Assembly: GCF_001942495.1 (NCBI RefSeq)
Contig: NZ_MKZS01000001.1
Location: 1,944,266-2,008,265, forward strand
Direction of reading: 5' to 3'
Source of the DNA: Moorena bouillonii PNG
GTDB taxonomy: Bacteria > Cyanobacteriota > Cyanobacteriia > Cyanobacteriales > Coleofasciculaceae
DNA: 64,000 bases
The notes under the pieces are model-generated. The model was not told the DNA's origin and did not search any database. It was given only the letters and a program-made list of their open reading frames with translations. The position numbers were made by a program, and so were the translations under genes. Positions 25,131 to 33,626 of this stretch are shown in pieces (position 1 is the first letter of the stretch; every line of letters begins with the position of its first letter).

Positions 25131-25436
25131 ATGAACTTAAAAAGTCCATCATCTCAAGCCTTCTGTGTCCGTAAGCTGAAAGTTTTAGCGGACAACACTC
25201 GTCTGACTGTTCTGGAAATCCTGATGGAAGGACCAAAACATGTTGGGGAGCTCAAGGCTGTGTTGGGAATAGAGCAAAGCCTGCTATCCCATCATCTCAG
25301 AGTTTTGCGGGATGAGGGATTTGTTAGGGCGACGCGAGATGGTAAGGCGGTGCTTTATCAGTGTTCGCTCAACATTCGGCAAGCCAATGGTAATAGAGCA
25401 ATTGATTTGGGATGTTGTTGCCTATGTTTTGATTAA
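25131..25436 (+). CDS. arsR: ArsR/SmtB family metalloregulator
   Basis: 101 residues with a winged HTH: LADNTRLTVLEILMEGP, recognition helix EQSLLSHHLRVLRDEG and wing ATRDGKAVLYQC. A C-terminal cysteine cluster (GCCCLC) could bind As(III), unlike the alpha3 CxC of classic E. coli ArsR; it resembles the C-terminal thiol sites of some alternative ArsR types. It is presumably a repressor released by arsenite, controlling the arsenic genes and perhaps pst. The ATG at 25131 is in the arsS-pstS interval. The dyad upstream is a plausible self-operator. Confidence 0.88.
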   Translation: MNLKSPSSQAFCVRKLKVLADNTRLTVLEILMEGPKHVGELKAVLGIEQSLLSHHLRVLRDEGFVRATRDGKAVLYQCSLNIRQANGNRAIDLGCCCLCFD

Positions 25437-25514
25437 CAAAGTGCTGAGTAAGTGCTCAGTTTTGAGTTGTCAGTGATATCAAGTCTGGCGGATTTTAAAT
25501 TATTGATAAATTCG

Positions 25515-25542
25515 GCAATTATAACTGAGCAATTATAACTGA
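25515..25542. promoter_or_regulatory. 14-bp tandem direct repeat upstream of pstS
   Basis: GCAATTATAACTGA occurs twice without spacing (25515-25528, 25529-25542), 43 bp before the preferred pstS start, followed by GCACTCTC. It could be a regulator-binding site. It does not match the cyanobacterial Pho-box pattern I know. Confidence 0.4.
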
Positions 25543-25585
25543 GCACTCTCATTATTTTATAGATAAGATGACTGACTGATGATTG

Positions 25586-26440
25586 ATGAAAAATTTAACA
25601 ACACTGGCATCAATGTCTATGGGTTTAGTAGCTTGCTTTTGGCTACAATCCTGTGCCCAATCTCCGGAAGTAGCTACCCAATCAACAGATCAGTTGCAGG
25701 GTAAGTTGGTTTTAACCGGTTCTAGTACAGTAGCCCCCCTGGCGTCGGAAATTGGCAAGCGTTTTGAATCAGAAAATCCTGGTGTACGGGTGGATGTGCA
25801 GACAGGAGGCTCGTCTCGCGGTATTGCAGATGCTCGCCAAGGAGTCGCTGATATTGGGATGGTGTCTCGTGACCTCAAGCAGAGCGAGAAAGATCTGCAA
25901 GGGTTTGCGATCGCTCGTGATGGGATTGGCATTATCGTCCATAAAACTAATCCGGTGCAATCCCTGAGTAATGAACAGATTGTGGATATCTATCAGGGCA
26001 AAATTGACAACTGGCAGGATGTGGGAGGCAAGAGGGCACCAATTACAGTAGTCAACAAAGCCGAGGGGCGCTCTACCTTGGAGTTATTTCTGAAGTACTT
26101 CCAGCTGAAAAATAGTGAGATTAAGGCAGATGTGGTGATTGGGGATAATGAGCAGGGGATTAAGACCGTGGCGGGTAATCCTAATGGGATTGGTTATGTC
26201 TCCATTGGCACAGCAGAATATAGCAGCAAACAGGATGTTCCGATTAAGTTACTGCCCGTTGCTGGAATAGCGGCAACCACAGAAAATGTTCAAAACGGCA
26301 CATTTCCCCTATCTCGTTCCCTGACGTTAGTCACCAAAACTATTCCGGTTGGGTTAGATAAAGCATTTATTGAGTTTTCGCGATCGCAAAAGGTACAAGA
26401 CATTGTTAAAGAGCAAAACTTTGTCCCCCTCTCGGAGTGA
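25586..26440 (+). CDS. pstS: Phosphate ABC transporter substrate-binding protein PstS
   Basis: About 284 residues from the ATG at 25586; a TTG just before it is also possible. A lipoprotein signal peptide ends at lipobox LQSC (Cys23). The mature domain has the PstS signatures LVLTGSSTVAPLASE, QTGGSSRGIADARQG, IGMVSRD, KTNPV and a QGKIDNWQDVGG region. It binds phosphate and possibly arsenate in the periplasm and delivers it to PstCA. It is the first gene of pstSCAB and overlaps pstC. No strong Shine-Dalgarno. Confidence 0.92.
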   Translation: MKNLTTLASMSMGLVACFWLQSCAQSPEVATQSTDQLQGKLVLTGSSTVAPLASEIGKRFESENPGVRVDVQTGGSSRGIADARQGVADIGMVSRDLKQSEKDLQGFAIARDGIGIIVHKTNPVQSLSNEQIVDIYQGKIDNWQDVGGKRAPITVVNKAEGRSTLELFLKYFQLKNSEIKADVVIGDNEQGIKTVAGNPNGIGYVSIGTAEYSSKQDVPIKLLPVAGIAATTENVQNGTFPLSRSLTLVTKTIPVGLDKAFIEFSRSQKVQDIVKEQNFVPLSE

Positions 26441-27275
26441 TACTATCCTAATCTTGACCCTACAAGGCTGTGCTGTGGTGGCTGGTGCTATCGTGGTGCT
26501 GATTGTTGTGTTCCTAATCACGGAAGCCTTGCCAGTATTGGGACAAGTAGGATTACTCCCCTTTTTTACCGATCCATCCTGGCATCCTGCTGAGACTCTG
26601 TACAACTTCACCCCGATGCTTTGGGGCACCCTGTTGGTCACCGCTGGCGCGATGCTAGTAGCCACACCCCTGGGAATTCTATCTGCAGTCTTTTGTCAGT
26701 ATTACGCGCCTTCATCCATTGCTGGACTCTATCGACGGCTAATTGAATTGTTGGCAGGGATGCCCTCAGTTGTTTACGGCTTCTGGGGTTTGGTGGAGCT
26801 AGTTCCCCTAATTGGACGCTTTCAGCCACCGGGAGCCAGTCTCCTAGCTGGAATTGCGATTCTGACCCTGATGATTTTGCCAACTATTGCTCTGACCGCA
26901 GACGCTAGCTTTGCGAAAGTCCCCCCAGAATACCTACAGGGAGCAGCAGCCCTGGGACTATCCCGCTGGGCAACAGTCCAAGGTGTTGTGTTTCCGGCTG
27001 CTAAGTCGGGGCTGTTTACTGGCTTGATTTTAGGAACAGGACGGGCGATTGGAGAAACTATGGCGGTGCTGATGGTGTGTGGCAATGTGGTGCAAACTCC
27101 CAAAAGCCTATTTGAGCCGATGCGAACTCTTACTGCCAATATCGCCTTGGAAATGGCTTACGCCATGGGCAATCACCGCTCAGCACTTTTTGTCAGTGGC
27201 TTGCTGCTGATGGCAATAATTTTGGTACTGGTAGCAATTGCAGAAATGATCAGCAAGGAAGGAATTTATGAGTAA
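26403..27275 (+). CDS. pstC: Phosphate ABC transporter permease PstC
   Basis: About 290 residues from the TTG at 26403, which has AAAGG nearby; a TTG at 26370 would lengthen it. No ATG serves as start, and either way it overlaps the pstS end by 38-71 bp, suggesting translational coupling. Six membrane segments are visible. The EAA-type loop lies around EYLQGAAALGLSRW, and ILGTGRAIGETMAVLMVCGN is a typical PstC motif. Forms the channel with PstA. Confidence 0.9.
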   Translation: MLKSKTLSPSRSDTILILTLQGCAVVAGAIVVLIVVFLITEALPVLGQVGLLPFFTDPSWHPAETLYNFTPMLWGTLLVTAGAMLVATPLGILSAVFCQYYAPSSIAGLYRRLIELLAGMPSVVYGFWGLVELVPLIGRFQPPGASLLAGIAILTLMILPTIALTADASFAKVPPEYLQGAAALGLSRWATVQGVVFPAAKSGLFTGLILGTGRAIGETMAVLMVCGNVVQTPKSLFEPMRTLTANIALEMAYAMGNHRSALFVSGLLLMAIILVLVAIAEMISKEGIYE

Positions 27276-27329
27276 GAACTTATATCAAGTCTGGTTGAAT
27301 ACCCATAATTAAGGAGAGGGTGGGGAGAG

Positions 27330-27370
27330 GGGGAGATAGGGACATAGGGACATAGGGACATAGGGAGATA
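27330..27370. repeat. GGGACATA octamer array between pstC and pstA
   Basis: An 8-bp tandem unit GGGACATA occurs about four times with variants. It is one of two octamer arrays noticed among mostly heptamer arrays. Confidence 0.8.
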
Positions 27371-27399
27371 TTTATTAAGGGTAATTATCCTGACATGAT

Positions 27400-28344
27400 A
27401 TGAAAACGAAGCCACAACCGACAACCGACAACTTCCAACCTGCAACCGACAACTTCCAACCTGCAATCGACAACTTCCAAGTTTCAACAGTGATGATTTG
27501 GGCGATCGCACTGTTCGTAACTGCTGTATTCCTCTGGATTTTGAGTGATATAGTCTGGCACGGTGTCGGACAAATTAACTGGGAATTCCTGACTACTGCA
27601 CCAAAGAATGCTGGACGGGAAGGAGGGATTGCTCCAATTCTGGTTTCCACTCTCCTAATTTTGGGTGTATGTATGACCGTTTCTGTTCCGATTGGAGTAG
27701 GTACAGCAATACTGCTAGCTGAGTTCACAGATACTAAGAGTATTTTCGGGCGTCTGGTTCGTCGTAGCTTAGATGTCCTGGCAGGGGTACCGTCGATTGT
27801 GTTTGGACTATTTGGCAATGCTTTTTTCTGCAAAACCCTAGGGCTAGGCTTTTCGATTTTGTCTGGGGGGTTGACATTAGCCTGTATGGTGTTGCCAATC
27901 CTAATTCGATCAACAGAGGAAGGGTTTCGCGCCGTTAGTGATGATTATCGACTTTCTGCCACTGCCCTTGGTTTATCCCGCACTACCACTCTCTGGAATT
28001 TGCTGTTACCAGCCGCAGCACCGGGACTAGTAGTGGGATTAGTGTTAGGGATAGGGCGAGCGATCGCTGAAACCGCAGCACTGATCTTTACTAGTGGTTA
28101 TGTGGATCGGATGCCAGAGTCTTTGCTGGATTCTGGGCGATCGCTGTCGATTCATATTTTTGATTTGTCGATGAATGTAACAGGGGGAAATGCTAATGCT
28201 TATGCCTCAGCTTTAGTGTTGCTGATGTTGTTGTTGCTGATTAATAGTACAGCAGCATGGATCACTGACTATTGGTTGCATCGGAGAGTGGAGTCTGTTT
28301 GTAAGCATTCAGCTTTCAGCAATCAGCAATCAGCTTTTGAATAA
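27400..28344 (+). CDS. pstA: Phosphate ABC transporter permease PstA
   Basis: 314 residues; ATG at 27400. After an odd N-terminus come six membrane segments with the PstA signatures LAGVPSIVFGLFG, DDYRLSATALGLSR and GIGRAIAETAALIF. Residues 7-28 are three copies of a seven-residue TDNFQPA-like unit translated from a 21-bp (3 x 7) repeat, and the last dozen residues (SAFSNQQSAFE) come from a downstream repeat. Both ends were therefore probably extended by repeat DNA. The core is intact. Confidence 0.9.
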   Translation: MKTKPQPTTDNFQPATDNFQPAIDNFQVSTVMIWAIALFVTAVFLWILSDIVWHGVGQINWEFLTTAPKNAGREGGIAPILVSTLLILGVCMTVSVPIGVGTAILLAEFTDTKSIFGRLVRRSLDVLAGVPSIVFGLFGNAFFCKTLGLGFSILSGGLTLACMVLPILIRSTEEGFRAVSDDYRLSATALGLSRTTTLWNLLLPAAAPGLVVGLVLGIGRAIAETAALIFTSGYVDRMPESLLDSGRSLSIHIFDLSMNVTGGNANAYASALVLLMLLLLINSTAAWITDYWLHRRVESVCKHSAFSNQQSAFE

Positions 28345-28550
28345 AATAAGCTGATTGCTGATTGCTGACGGCTTATATCAGGTTCGGATAATTAGTTATA
28401 AAAAACTTTATCCCTTGAAACCTTACTCCTTTACTTCTGCCTTCTGCCTTCTGCCTTCTGCCTTACTTTTGCGTCTAGTATAATTATTCAACCGGACATG
28501 ATATTACCTAATTACTAATTAAAAATTCACATTAACAATTTCCAAAAACA
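28345..28550. repeat. pstA-pstB gap with CTGCCTT heptamers
   Basis: It contains a GCTGATTGCTGATTGCTGA segment and a (TTCTGCC)n array near 28435-28466. No gene. Transcription must cross about 206 bp if pstB belongs to the operon. Confidence 0.75.
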
Positions 28551-29396
28551 ATGGTTAACCCTTTACAAACAAGAGAGCGATTACCGGTAAGCCAGTCTAT
28601 AAGCGACCCATTGATTCAGACCGAGCGGCTATGTTTACATTATGGAACAAAACCGGCCTTTGCTGATGTATCGTTGCCAATTTATAAAGGTTCGATTACC
28701 GCACTAGTGGGACCGTCTGGTTGTGGAAAGACTAGTTTTTTAAGTTGCCTAAATCGCTTGACAGATTTGATTCCTAATGCTAAAGTTACCGGTAGGATTC
28801 GCATTGGTTCCCTAGATGTGCTGAGTCCTAGGATGGATGCGATCGCAAAGCGTGGTGCGATGGAGCTAATTGCACTTCGTCGTCGTGTTGGAATGATTTT
28901 CCAAAAGCCGAGTCCCTTCCCCTTCTCAATCTGGAAGAATCTGGCCTTTCCGTTGCGGGAACATGGTGTTAAAAACCGGGATAACATTGCTCAGCTCATA
29001 GAAACCGCACTCCGGGATGTTGGTTTGTGGGATGAAGTAAAAGACCGACTACACACTTCGGCTCTTGCTCTATCTGGTGGTCAAAAGCAGCGCCTTTGCA
29101 TTGCCCGTGCCTTGGTTTTGCAACCGGAAGTACTCCTATTAGATGAACCCTGTAGTGCCCTCGATCCCATATCCAGCGGTGTGGTCGAAGATTTGATAGC
29201 TAGGCTCAGGGGACGCTACACCCTGGTGATTGTTACCCACAACCTAGCTCAAGCCAGACGCATTGCTGACTATACTGCCGTCTTCTGGGTAAAGGAAGCA
29301 GTGGGACGATTGATTGAATACGGCTGTGTCGAGCAGATTTTTGAATCACCTCAACAAGCCTTGACAGCTGCCTATGTGAATGGAATGAGAGGATAA
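28551..29396 (+). CDS. pstB: Phosphate ABC transporter ATP-binding protein PstB
   Basis: 281 residues with Walker A GPSGCGKTSFL near 51, the Q-loop in IFQKPSPFPFSIW, signature LSGGQKQRL and Walker B LLLDEPCSALDP followed by the H-loop VTHN. These are the normal PstB motifs, including the PSPFP Q-loop. It powers the PstSCA importer. No phoU follows, so the cluster is pstSCAB only. The ATG is the first residue. Confidence 0.93.
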   Translation: MVNPLQTRERLPVSQSISDPLIQTERLCLHYGTKPAFADVSLPIYKGSITALVGPSGCGKTSFLSCLNRLTDLIPNAKVTGRIRIGSLDVLSPRMDAIAKRGAMELIALRRRVGMIFQKPSPFPFSIWKNLAFPLREHGVKNRDNIAQLIETALRDVGLWDEVKDRLHTSALALSGGQKQRLCIARALVLQPEVLLLDEPCSALDPISSGVVEDLIARLRGRYTLVIVTHNLAQARRIADYTAVFWVKEAVGRLIEYGCVEQIFESPQQALTAAYVNGMRG

Positions 29397-29528
29397 AGCT
29401 GTGCTCTTCCCTGCTCCGAATTCCCGTAAGCATATGCGCTACGCGCACGCTGCGCGAACAGCGGTCAGCCGTCAGTGGTCAGCCGTTGGCCGTTGGCCAC
29501 GCTACGCGAACAGCTTATTTTATTCAAA

Positions 29529-29608
29529 AGCTGATAGCTGATAGCTGATAGCTGATAGCTGATAGTTGATAGCTGATAGCTGATAGCTGATAGCTGATAG
29601 CTGATAGC
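29529..29608. repeat. (TAGCTGA)n heptamer array
   Basis: About eleven tandem copies of TAGCTGA with one variant (TAGTTGA), between pstB and the MITE at 29618. It lies next to GCTACGCGAACAGC palindromes. Confidence 0.9.
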
Positions 29609-29617
29609 TTACGATTG

Positions 29618-29764
29618 GGCGTTGCTGATTCTGAGTATGGTTTCGCCCCCCTAGCCCCCCAATTCTGGGGGGAACAAAACTATCAAAGTCCCCCAAAGTT
29701 GGGGGATTTAGGGGGCTGCAAGAAAATCAGATAATCGCCCTTCATTCCTTAATTCAGCAACGCC
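29618..29764. mobile_element. 147-bp MITE with a perfect 8-bp target duplication
   Basis: The ends are GGCGTTGCTGATT and AATTCAGCAACGCC (inverted). TACGATTG lies immediately on both sides (29610-29617 and 29765-29772). The interior has CCCCCCAATTCTGGGGGG palindromes. A related degraded copy is at 5955-6090. Confidence 0.85.
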
Positions 29765-29775
29765 TACGATTGTTC

Positions 29776-30927
29776 CTAATTCATACTGGTGTCAGGCAAC
29801 CAGTTAAGTTCCTTTCTCATATAAACATGGAGCTGATTAATCTCCTCGTTTTCCAGGATTTCTAATATGGCTAGATTCAAGTTGCTCTGGACATCATAGT
29901 AGAGCTTGGGCTCAATCACAAATACCCTAATTTTAATCACACGAGCATTCTGTTCAAGGCGGGAAAATACAACTACCATTTTCTGCTTGTTCACGGCATC
30001 GATAGTCGGAATTTTTTCTTTAATAGCCTGACAAATTCGCCTAGTTTGCTTGGCCGAAATCCCATCAATTTTCAGATTTAAATTTATGCCCCACTGAACT
30101 GTCTCGCCAGTCTTATCTGACCAATTTGCAAAAATTCCAGAAATCATTTTAGAATTGGGAAGTTTTTTGGTATAACCCCACTCAGTAATAAGAAGCCTTG
30201 TACTTCTCAGACCAATATTGAGTATCTTTACCCTACCACTTACTCCGTCCAATACTATCACGTCACCGGGTTTATAGAGACCATCAGCGTAGATAACCAC
30301 TGTACAAAACCAATCATAAACAATGTCTTTTAATAACAAACCTAAGGCGACACCTGCGCCACCGAGTAGACCGATCAGTGCACCGGCAGATGACCCCAAC
30401 AAAATTTCACTGGCTTTAATAGCGGCAATCACGATTGCTGCGATCTGAAAAAGCTTTGGGAAGTAGGGAACTAACAAATCGTCTAGTTCAGTGTCAGTGT
30501 TTGCCGCTAATCCGGCTAGAAGCTCCCCCAGTAGTGGAGCAGCACGGTAAAGAATATAAGTGGCAATGAACAGAATGCTCATAAACAGAATCTCGGGGAT
30601 TTTCTGATTCTGTTCAGGAGTAAGATGGGTGGCCACAACTAGATGTACTAGCCATAGTCCAGCGATCCAAATTAGCCAGCCTAATGGTGCCCTAAGAATC
30701 CTAATTAACTCATCGTCTAGGGTGGTTTCTGTACCGCTAGTTATCAGCTCGAGTCTGTGAATGATTATTGAAGTGAACAAGCCTCGCAATATATGGGTGA
30801 AGAGGAGGATGAGCACCACAATAACTATCGTGGTAACAGGAATGTTGGGGAGCTGGAAGTCGGACTCAAAGATCTTTTCTTTGATTAGGTTGATTCTATT
30901 GTTGAATGTACTCTTAAGGTTTTCCAT
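29776..30927 (-). CDS. MscS-type mechanosensitive channel (copy 1)
   Basis: 383 residues from the ATG at 30927; the shared ATG position in the paralogue supports it over the TTG at 30939. Three hydrophobic stretches are visible at about 30-50, 75-105 and 120-150. The MscS pore and beta-domain signature begins GALIGLLGGAGVALGLLLKD and continues ADGLYKPGDVIVLDGVSGRV and LPNSKMISGIFANWS. It would gate under membrane tension to release osmolytes. It pairs with a close tandem paralogue at 31399-32577, and the upstream DNA is duplicated too. Confidence 0.88.
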   Translation of the reverse strand: MENLKSTFNNRINLIKEKIFESDFQLPNIPVTTIVIVVLILLFTHILRGLFTSIIIHRLELITSGTETTLDDELIRILRAPLGWLIWIAGLWLVHLVVATHLTPEQNQKIPEILFMSILFIATYILYRAAPLLGELLAGLAANTDTELDDLLVPYFPKLFQIAAIVIAAIKASEILLGSSAGALIGLLGGAGVALGLLLKDIVYDWFCTVVIYADGLYKPGDVIVLDGVSGRVKILNIGLRSTRLLITEWGYTKKLPNSKMISGIFANWSDKTGETVQWGINLNLKIDGISAKQTRRICQAIKEKIPTIDAVNKQKMVVVFSRLEQNARVIKIRVFVIEPKLYYDVQSNLNLAILEILENEEINQLHVYMRKELNWLPDTSMN

Positions 30928-31398
30928 GGTTTCAACCAAAATACAGTAACATAGATCGACCTGTGCCTAGCTAAATGGCAAGTCGATGGCAAATCGATTG
31001 GCAAAACGATTTTACTATAAGTTGCGAATTTAGGGAATCATGCTAGGTATGGAAAAAACATGATTGACACCAATTGCCCGTTTGGGCAGCACCCTAGGAG
31101 CTAGTTTGAAAGGTTTACTATCTGGGGTGCATCTGATATTTGTAAAAAAGAAGGGGCCCGGGCGCGGGGAGTGTCCGGCCTGGGCGCAGGAATTTTATTA
31201 GAATTTTTGCCTAATTTCAAAGGTGCGCTCTTACCATTAAGAATTAAATTCGCGCTTTGGTGGGCTTTCCAATGGGCGAGTAAATCGCCCTTGGGTCGCA
31301 CCTTGAGGCAAAGCCGACGCGGGGCGCGAACGGGCGCGCACCTAAAAGCGATGCATCTTCGAAGGGAGCCAGTGCTGCATGCCTTGTTCAAAGCATTG
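30928..31398. other. Duplicated upstream DNA and repeats between the MscS genes
   Basis: 30928-31120 is similar to 32578-32800, the region upstream of the second channel: GCATAGATCGACCT/ACATAGATCGACCT, TTTACTATAAGTTGC and a truncated start of the small gene at 32741. From about 31122 a GC-rich segment and a GGTGCG-family repeat (31221-31303) follow. No intact gene. Confidence 0.65.
31221..31303. repeat. Compound GGTGCG-family repeat
   Basis: The left half AGGTGCGCTCTTACC...GAATTAAATTCGC and the right half GGGCGAGTAAATCGCCC...GGGTCGCACCT are fused, so this copy looks like a hybrid of two variants of the family. Confidence 0.55.
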
Positions 31399-32577
31399 CT
31401 AAGATTTAGATATCATCTCACTAACTAAACTTCCCTTCATCTGTTTGTAGTCTTCAAGTTGCTTTTCCAGCTCAATATGCAGGTGATCAATCTCCTCTTT
31501 TTCCAGGATTTCTAAGATGGCTATATTCAAGCCTTGATTGGCATCATAGTATAGGTCGGGATCAATCACAAATACCCTAATCATAATCACACGAGCATTC
31601 TCTTCAATTTTGGAAAAGACAACTGCAAATTTCTGCTTGTGCAAGCCATCGATAGTCGGAATTTTTTCTTTAATAGCCTGACAAATTCGGGGAGTTTGCT
31701 TCGCCGAAATTCCATCAATTTTAAGATTGAAATTTATACCCCACTCAAATCTCTCGCCAATCTTCTGTGACCAATTTTCCACAACGCCAGCAATCATTTT
31801 AGAATTGGGAACTTTTTTGATAGAACCCCACTCAGTAAGGCGAAGTGTTGTACTTCTGAGACCAATACTGACGATCTGAACAAAACCATTTACGCCGTCC
31901 ACTCCTACCCAGTCACCAGGTTTATAGAGACCATCAGCGTAGATAATCACCGTACAACACCAGTCATAGATAATGTCTTTGAATAACAAACCTAAGGCGA
32001 CACCGGCACCACCCAGTAGACCGATCAGTGCACCAGCAGATGCCCCCAACAAAATCTCACTGGCTTTAATGGTCGCAATCAGCACTGCTGCGATCTGAAA
32101 AAGCCTTGGGAAGTAGGGCACGAACAAATCGTCGAGTTCAGTTTCAGTGTTGGTTGCCAATCCGGCTAGCAGCTCTCCCAGTAGTGGAGCAGCACGGTAA
32201 AGAATATAGGTGGCAATGAACAGAGCAGTCACAAACAGAATTTCGGGGATTTTCTGATTCTGTTCAGGAGTAAGATGGGTGGCCACAACTAGATGTACTA
32301 CCCATAGTCCAGCCAGCCAAATTAGCCAGCCTAATGGTCGCCGAAGAATCTTAATGAACTCATCATCTAGGGTAGTTTCTGTACCGCTAGTGAGACGCTC
32401 GATTCTGTTAATGATTATGGCAGTGAACAAGCCTCGCAATATCTGGGTGAGCAAGAGGATGAGCACCACAATAACTATCGTGGACAGAGGGATGTTGGCG
32501 AGTTTGAAGTCGGTATCAAAGATCCTTTCTTTGATTACGTTGATTGTATTGTTGAATGTACTCTTAAGGTTTTCCAT
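31399..32577 (-). CDS. MscS-type mechanosensitive channel (copy 2)
   Basis: 392 residues from the ATG at 32577. Nearly the same protein as copy 1: hydrophobic segments, GALIGLLGGAGVALGLLFKD, GLYKPGDWVGVDGVNG and VPNSKMIAGVVENWS. The proteins diverge most at the C-terminus, where copy 2 has a longer tail ending SLVSEMISK. It keeps full length, so both copies look functional. Which is ancestral cannot be decided here, although copy 2 retains the complete flanking small ORF. Confidence 0.88.
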   Translation of the reverse strand: MENLKSTFNNTINVIKERIFDTDFKLANIPLSTIVIVVLILLLTQILRGLFTAIIINRIERLTSGTETTLDDEFIKILRRPLGWLIWLAGLWVVHLVVATHLTPEQNQKIPEILFVTALFIATYILYRAAPLLGELLAGLATNTETELDDLFVPYFPRLFQIAAVLIATIKASEILLGASAGALIGLLGGAGVALGLLFKDIIYDWCCTVIIYADGLYKPGDWVGVDGVNGFVQIVSIGLRSTTLRLTEWGSIKKVPNSKMIAGVVENWSQKIGERFEWGINFNLKIDGISAKQTPRICQAIKEKIPTIDGLHKQKFAVVFSKIEENARVIMIRVFVIDPDLYYDANQGLNIAILEILEKEEIDHLHIELEKQLEDYKQMKGSLVSEMISKS

Positions 32578-32740
32578 AGTTTTGAGCAAAATGCAACAGC
32601 ATAGATCGACCTCTGCCTAGTTAAATGGCAAGTCGATGACAAGTCGATGGCAAGTCGATTGGTGAAATTATTTTACTATAAGTTGCTAATTTACTCAATA
32701 GTGCTGGGTATACAATTGGGATTGTGATCCGCAAACAGGA

Positions 32741-32986
32741 TTGAGAGCGATTGCCGGTTTCCACAGCACCCTACGAGCCAGTTTGAAACGTTTATTATCC
32801 GTTTGTAGGAAAACTATTCGGTCAATCAACGCTGGAATTTACCGAAAAGTATTAGCTAGTAAAAGACGGCGGAAATACCGACTGCATCAAGACATGGATG
32901 TTGAATTCCGCAAAGGATTACTAGCTATTGGTTTGTTTAGCGATCGCGAATCAACTGCAATCAATCAACTGCCCAGTTTGGGTTGA
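32741..32986 (+). CDS. Small basic hypothetical protein
   Basis: A predicted 81-residue basic protein with a TTG start, no known domain and no clear ribosome-binding site. Its Arg/Lys-rich middle (KRLLSVCRKT, SKRRRKYRL) could bind nucleic acid. The first 20 codons are also present, diverged, at about 31062-31121 beside MscS copy 1 with the frame kept (T-P-I-A-R-L-G-S-T-L), a weak sign that it is a real gene. It is divergent from MscS copy 2. It may be spurious. Confidence 0.35.
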   Translation: MRAIAGFHSTLRASLKRLLSVCRKTIRSINAGIYRKVLASKRRRKYRLHQDMDVEFRKGLLAIGLFSDRESTAINQLPSLG

Positions 32987-33626
32987 TTAGAGCCATGGAC
33001 TTGTAGAATCAAAGGTCCTGTGCCCATAGTTTCCAGGGTCGTGCCAGGAGCTGATGCCAAGATCTCGAATAGCGACGGGTGCGCCGACCTGAAGGGCTTC
33101 CCCCCACTCGCGCTTTGCATCAAGACAAGCATCAAGACAACCCAGTTACTCCTGCTTGGCCAGACTTGTCAACCCAACTTGTAAACAATTAATTACCTAT
33201 AAACTGCTAGTTTAACTTGAAACTAAAACTTGATCATGTGGTAGACCTCCCAGGCTGACTAGTCTATAGTCATCTGCTAAAGACGGAGATCATATTAGCA
33301 TGTTGACTTGTGATCTGGGTACCCCATTTCTGAGATTCATCTAATTTATCTTGTAGAGATGGACAAAACAATAGCATATTAACTTGTTCTATGCCTAGCC
33401 CATCTCCCCATCTCCCCATTTCCCCATCTCCCCATTTCCCCATCTCCCCATTTCCCCATTTCCCCATCTCCCCATCTCCCCACACTCTTAATCATGGGTA
33501 TTCAACCGGAGTTGATAATACAAGGGTAAGCTGACCAGATCCGGAAAAATTGTCGATAAGTTTCCGGATTTTCATTTTGCCAAAAGAAAAAGATAGTGGA
33601 CCACTTTAAGTCAGGATTCCATAGTC
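32987..33626. other. 640-bp intergenic region with octamer array
   Basis: It contains a GCGCGAGT-type palindrome (33070-33125) and an octamer array at 33402-33482. A TGCTAAAGACGG region and A/T-rich promoter-like DNA precede the next gene. No gene seen. Confidence 0.6.
33402..33482. repeat. CCCCATCT/CCCCATTT octamer array
   Basis: About ten tandem 8-bp units alternating CCCCATCT and CCCCATTT. Confidence 0.9.

Noticed and set aside
25437..25585. A Pho box upstream of pstS
   Set aside because: No tandem TTAAC-like 8-mers with 3-bp spacers were found; only the 14-bp repeat.
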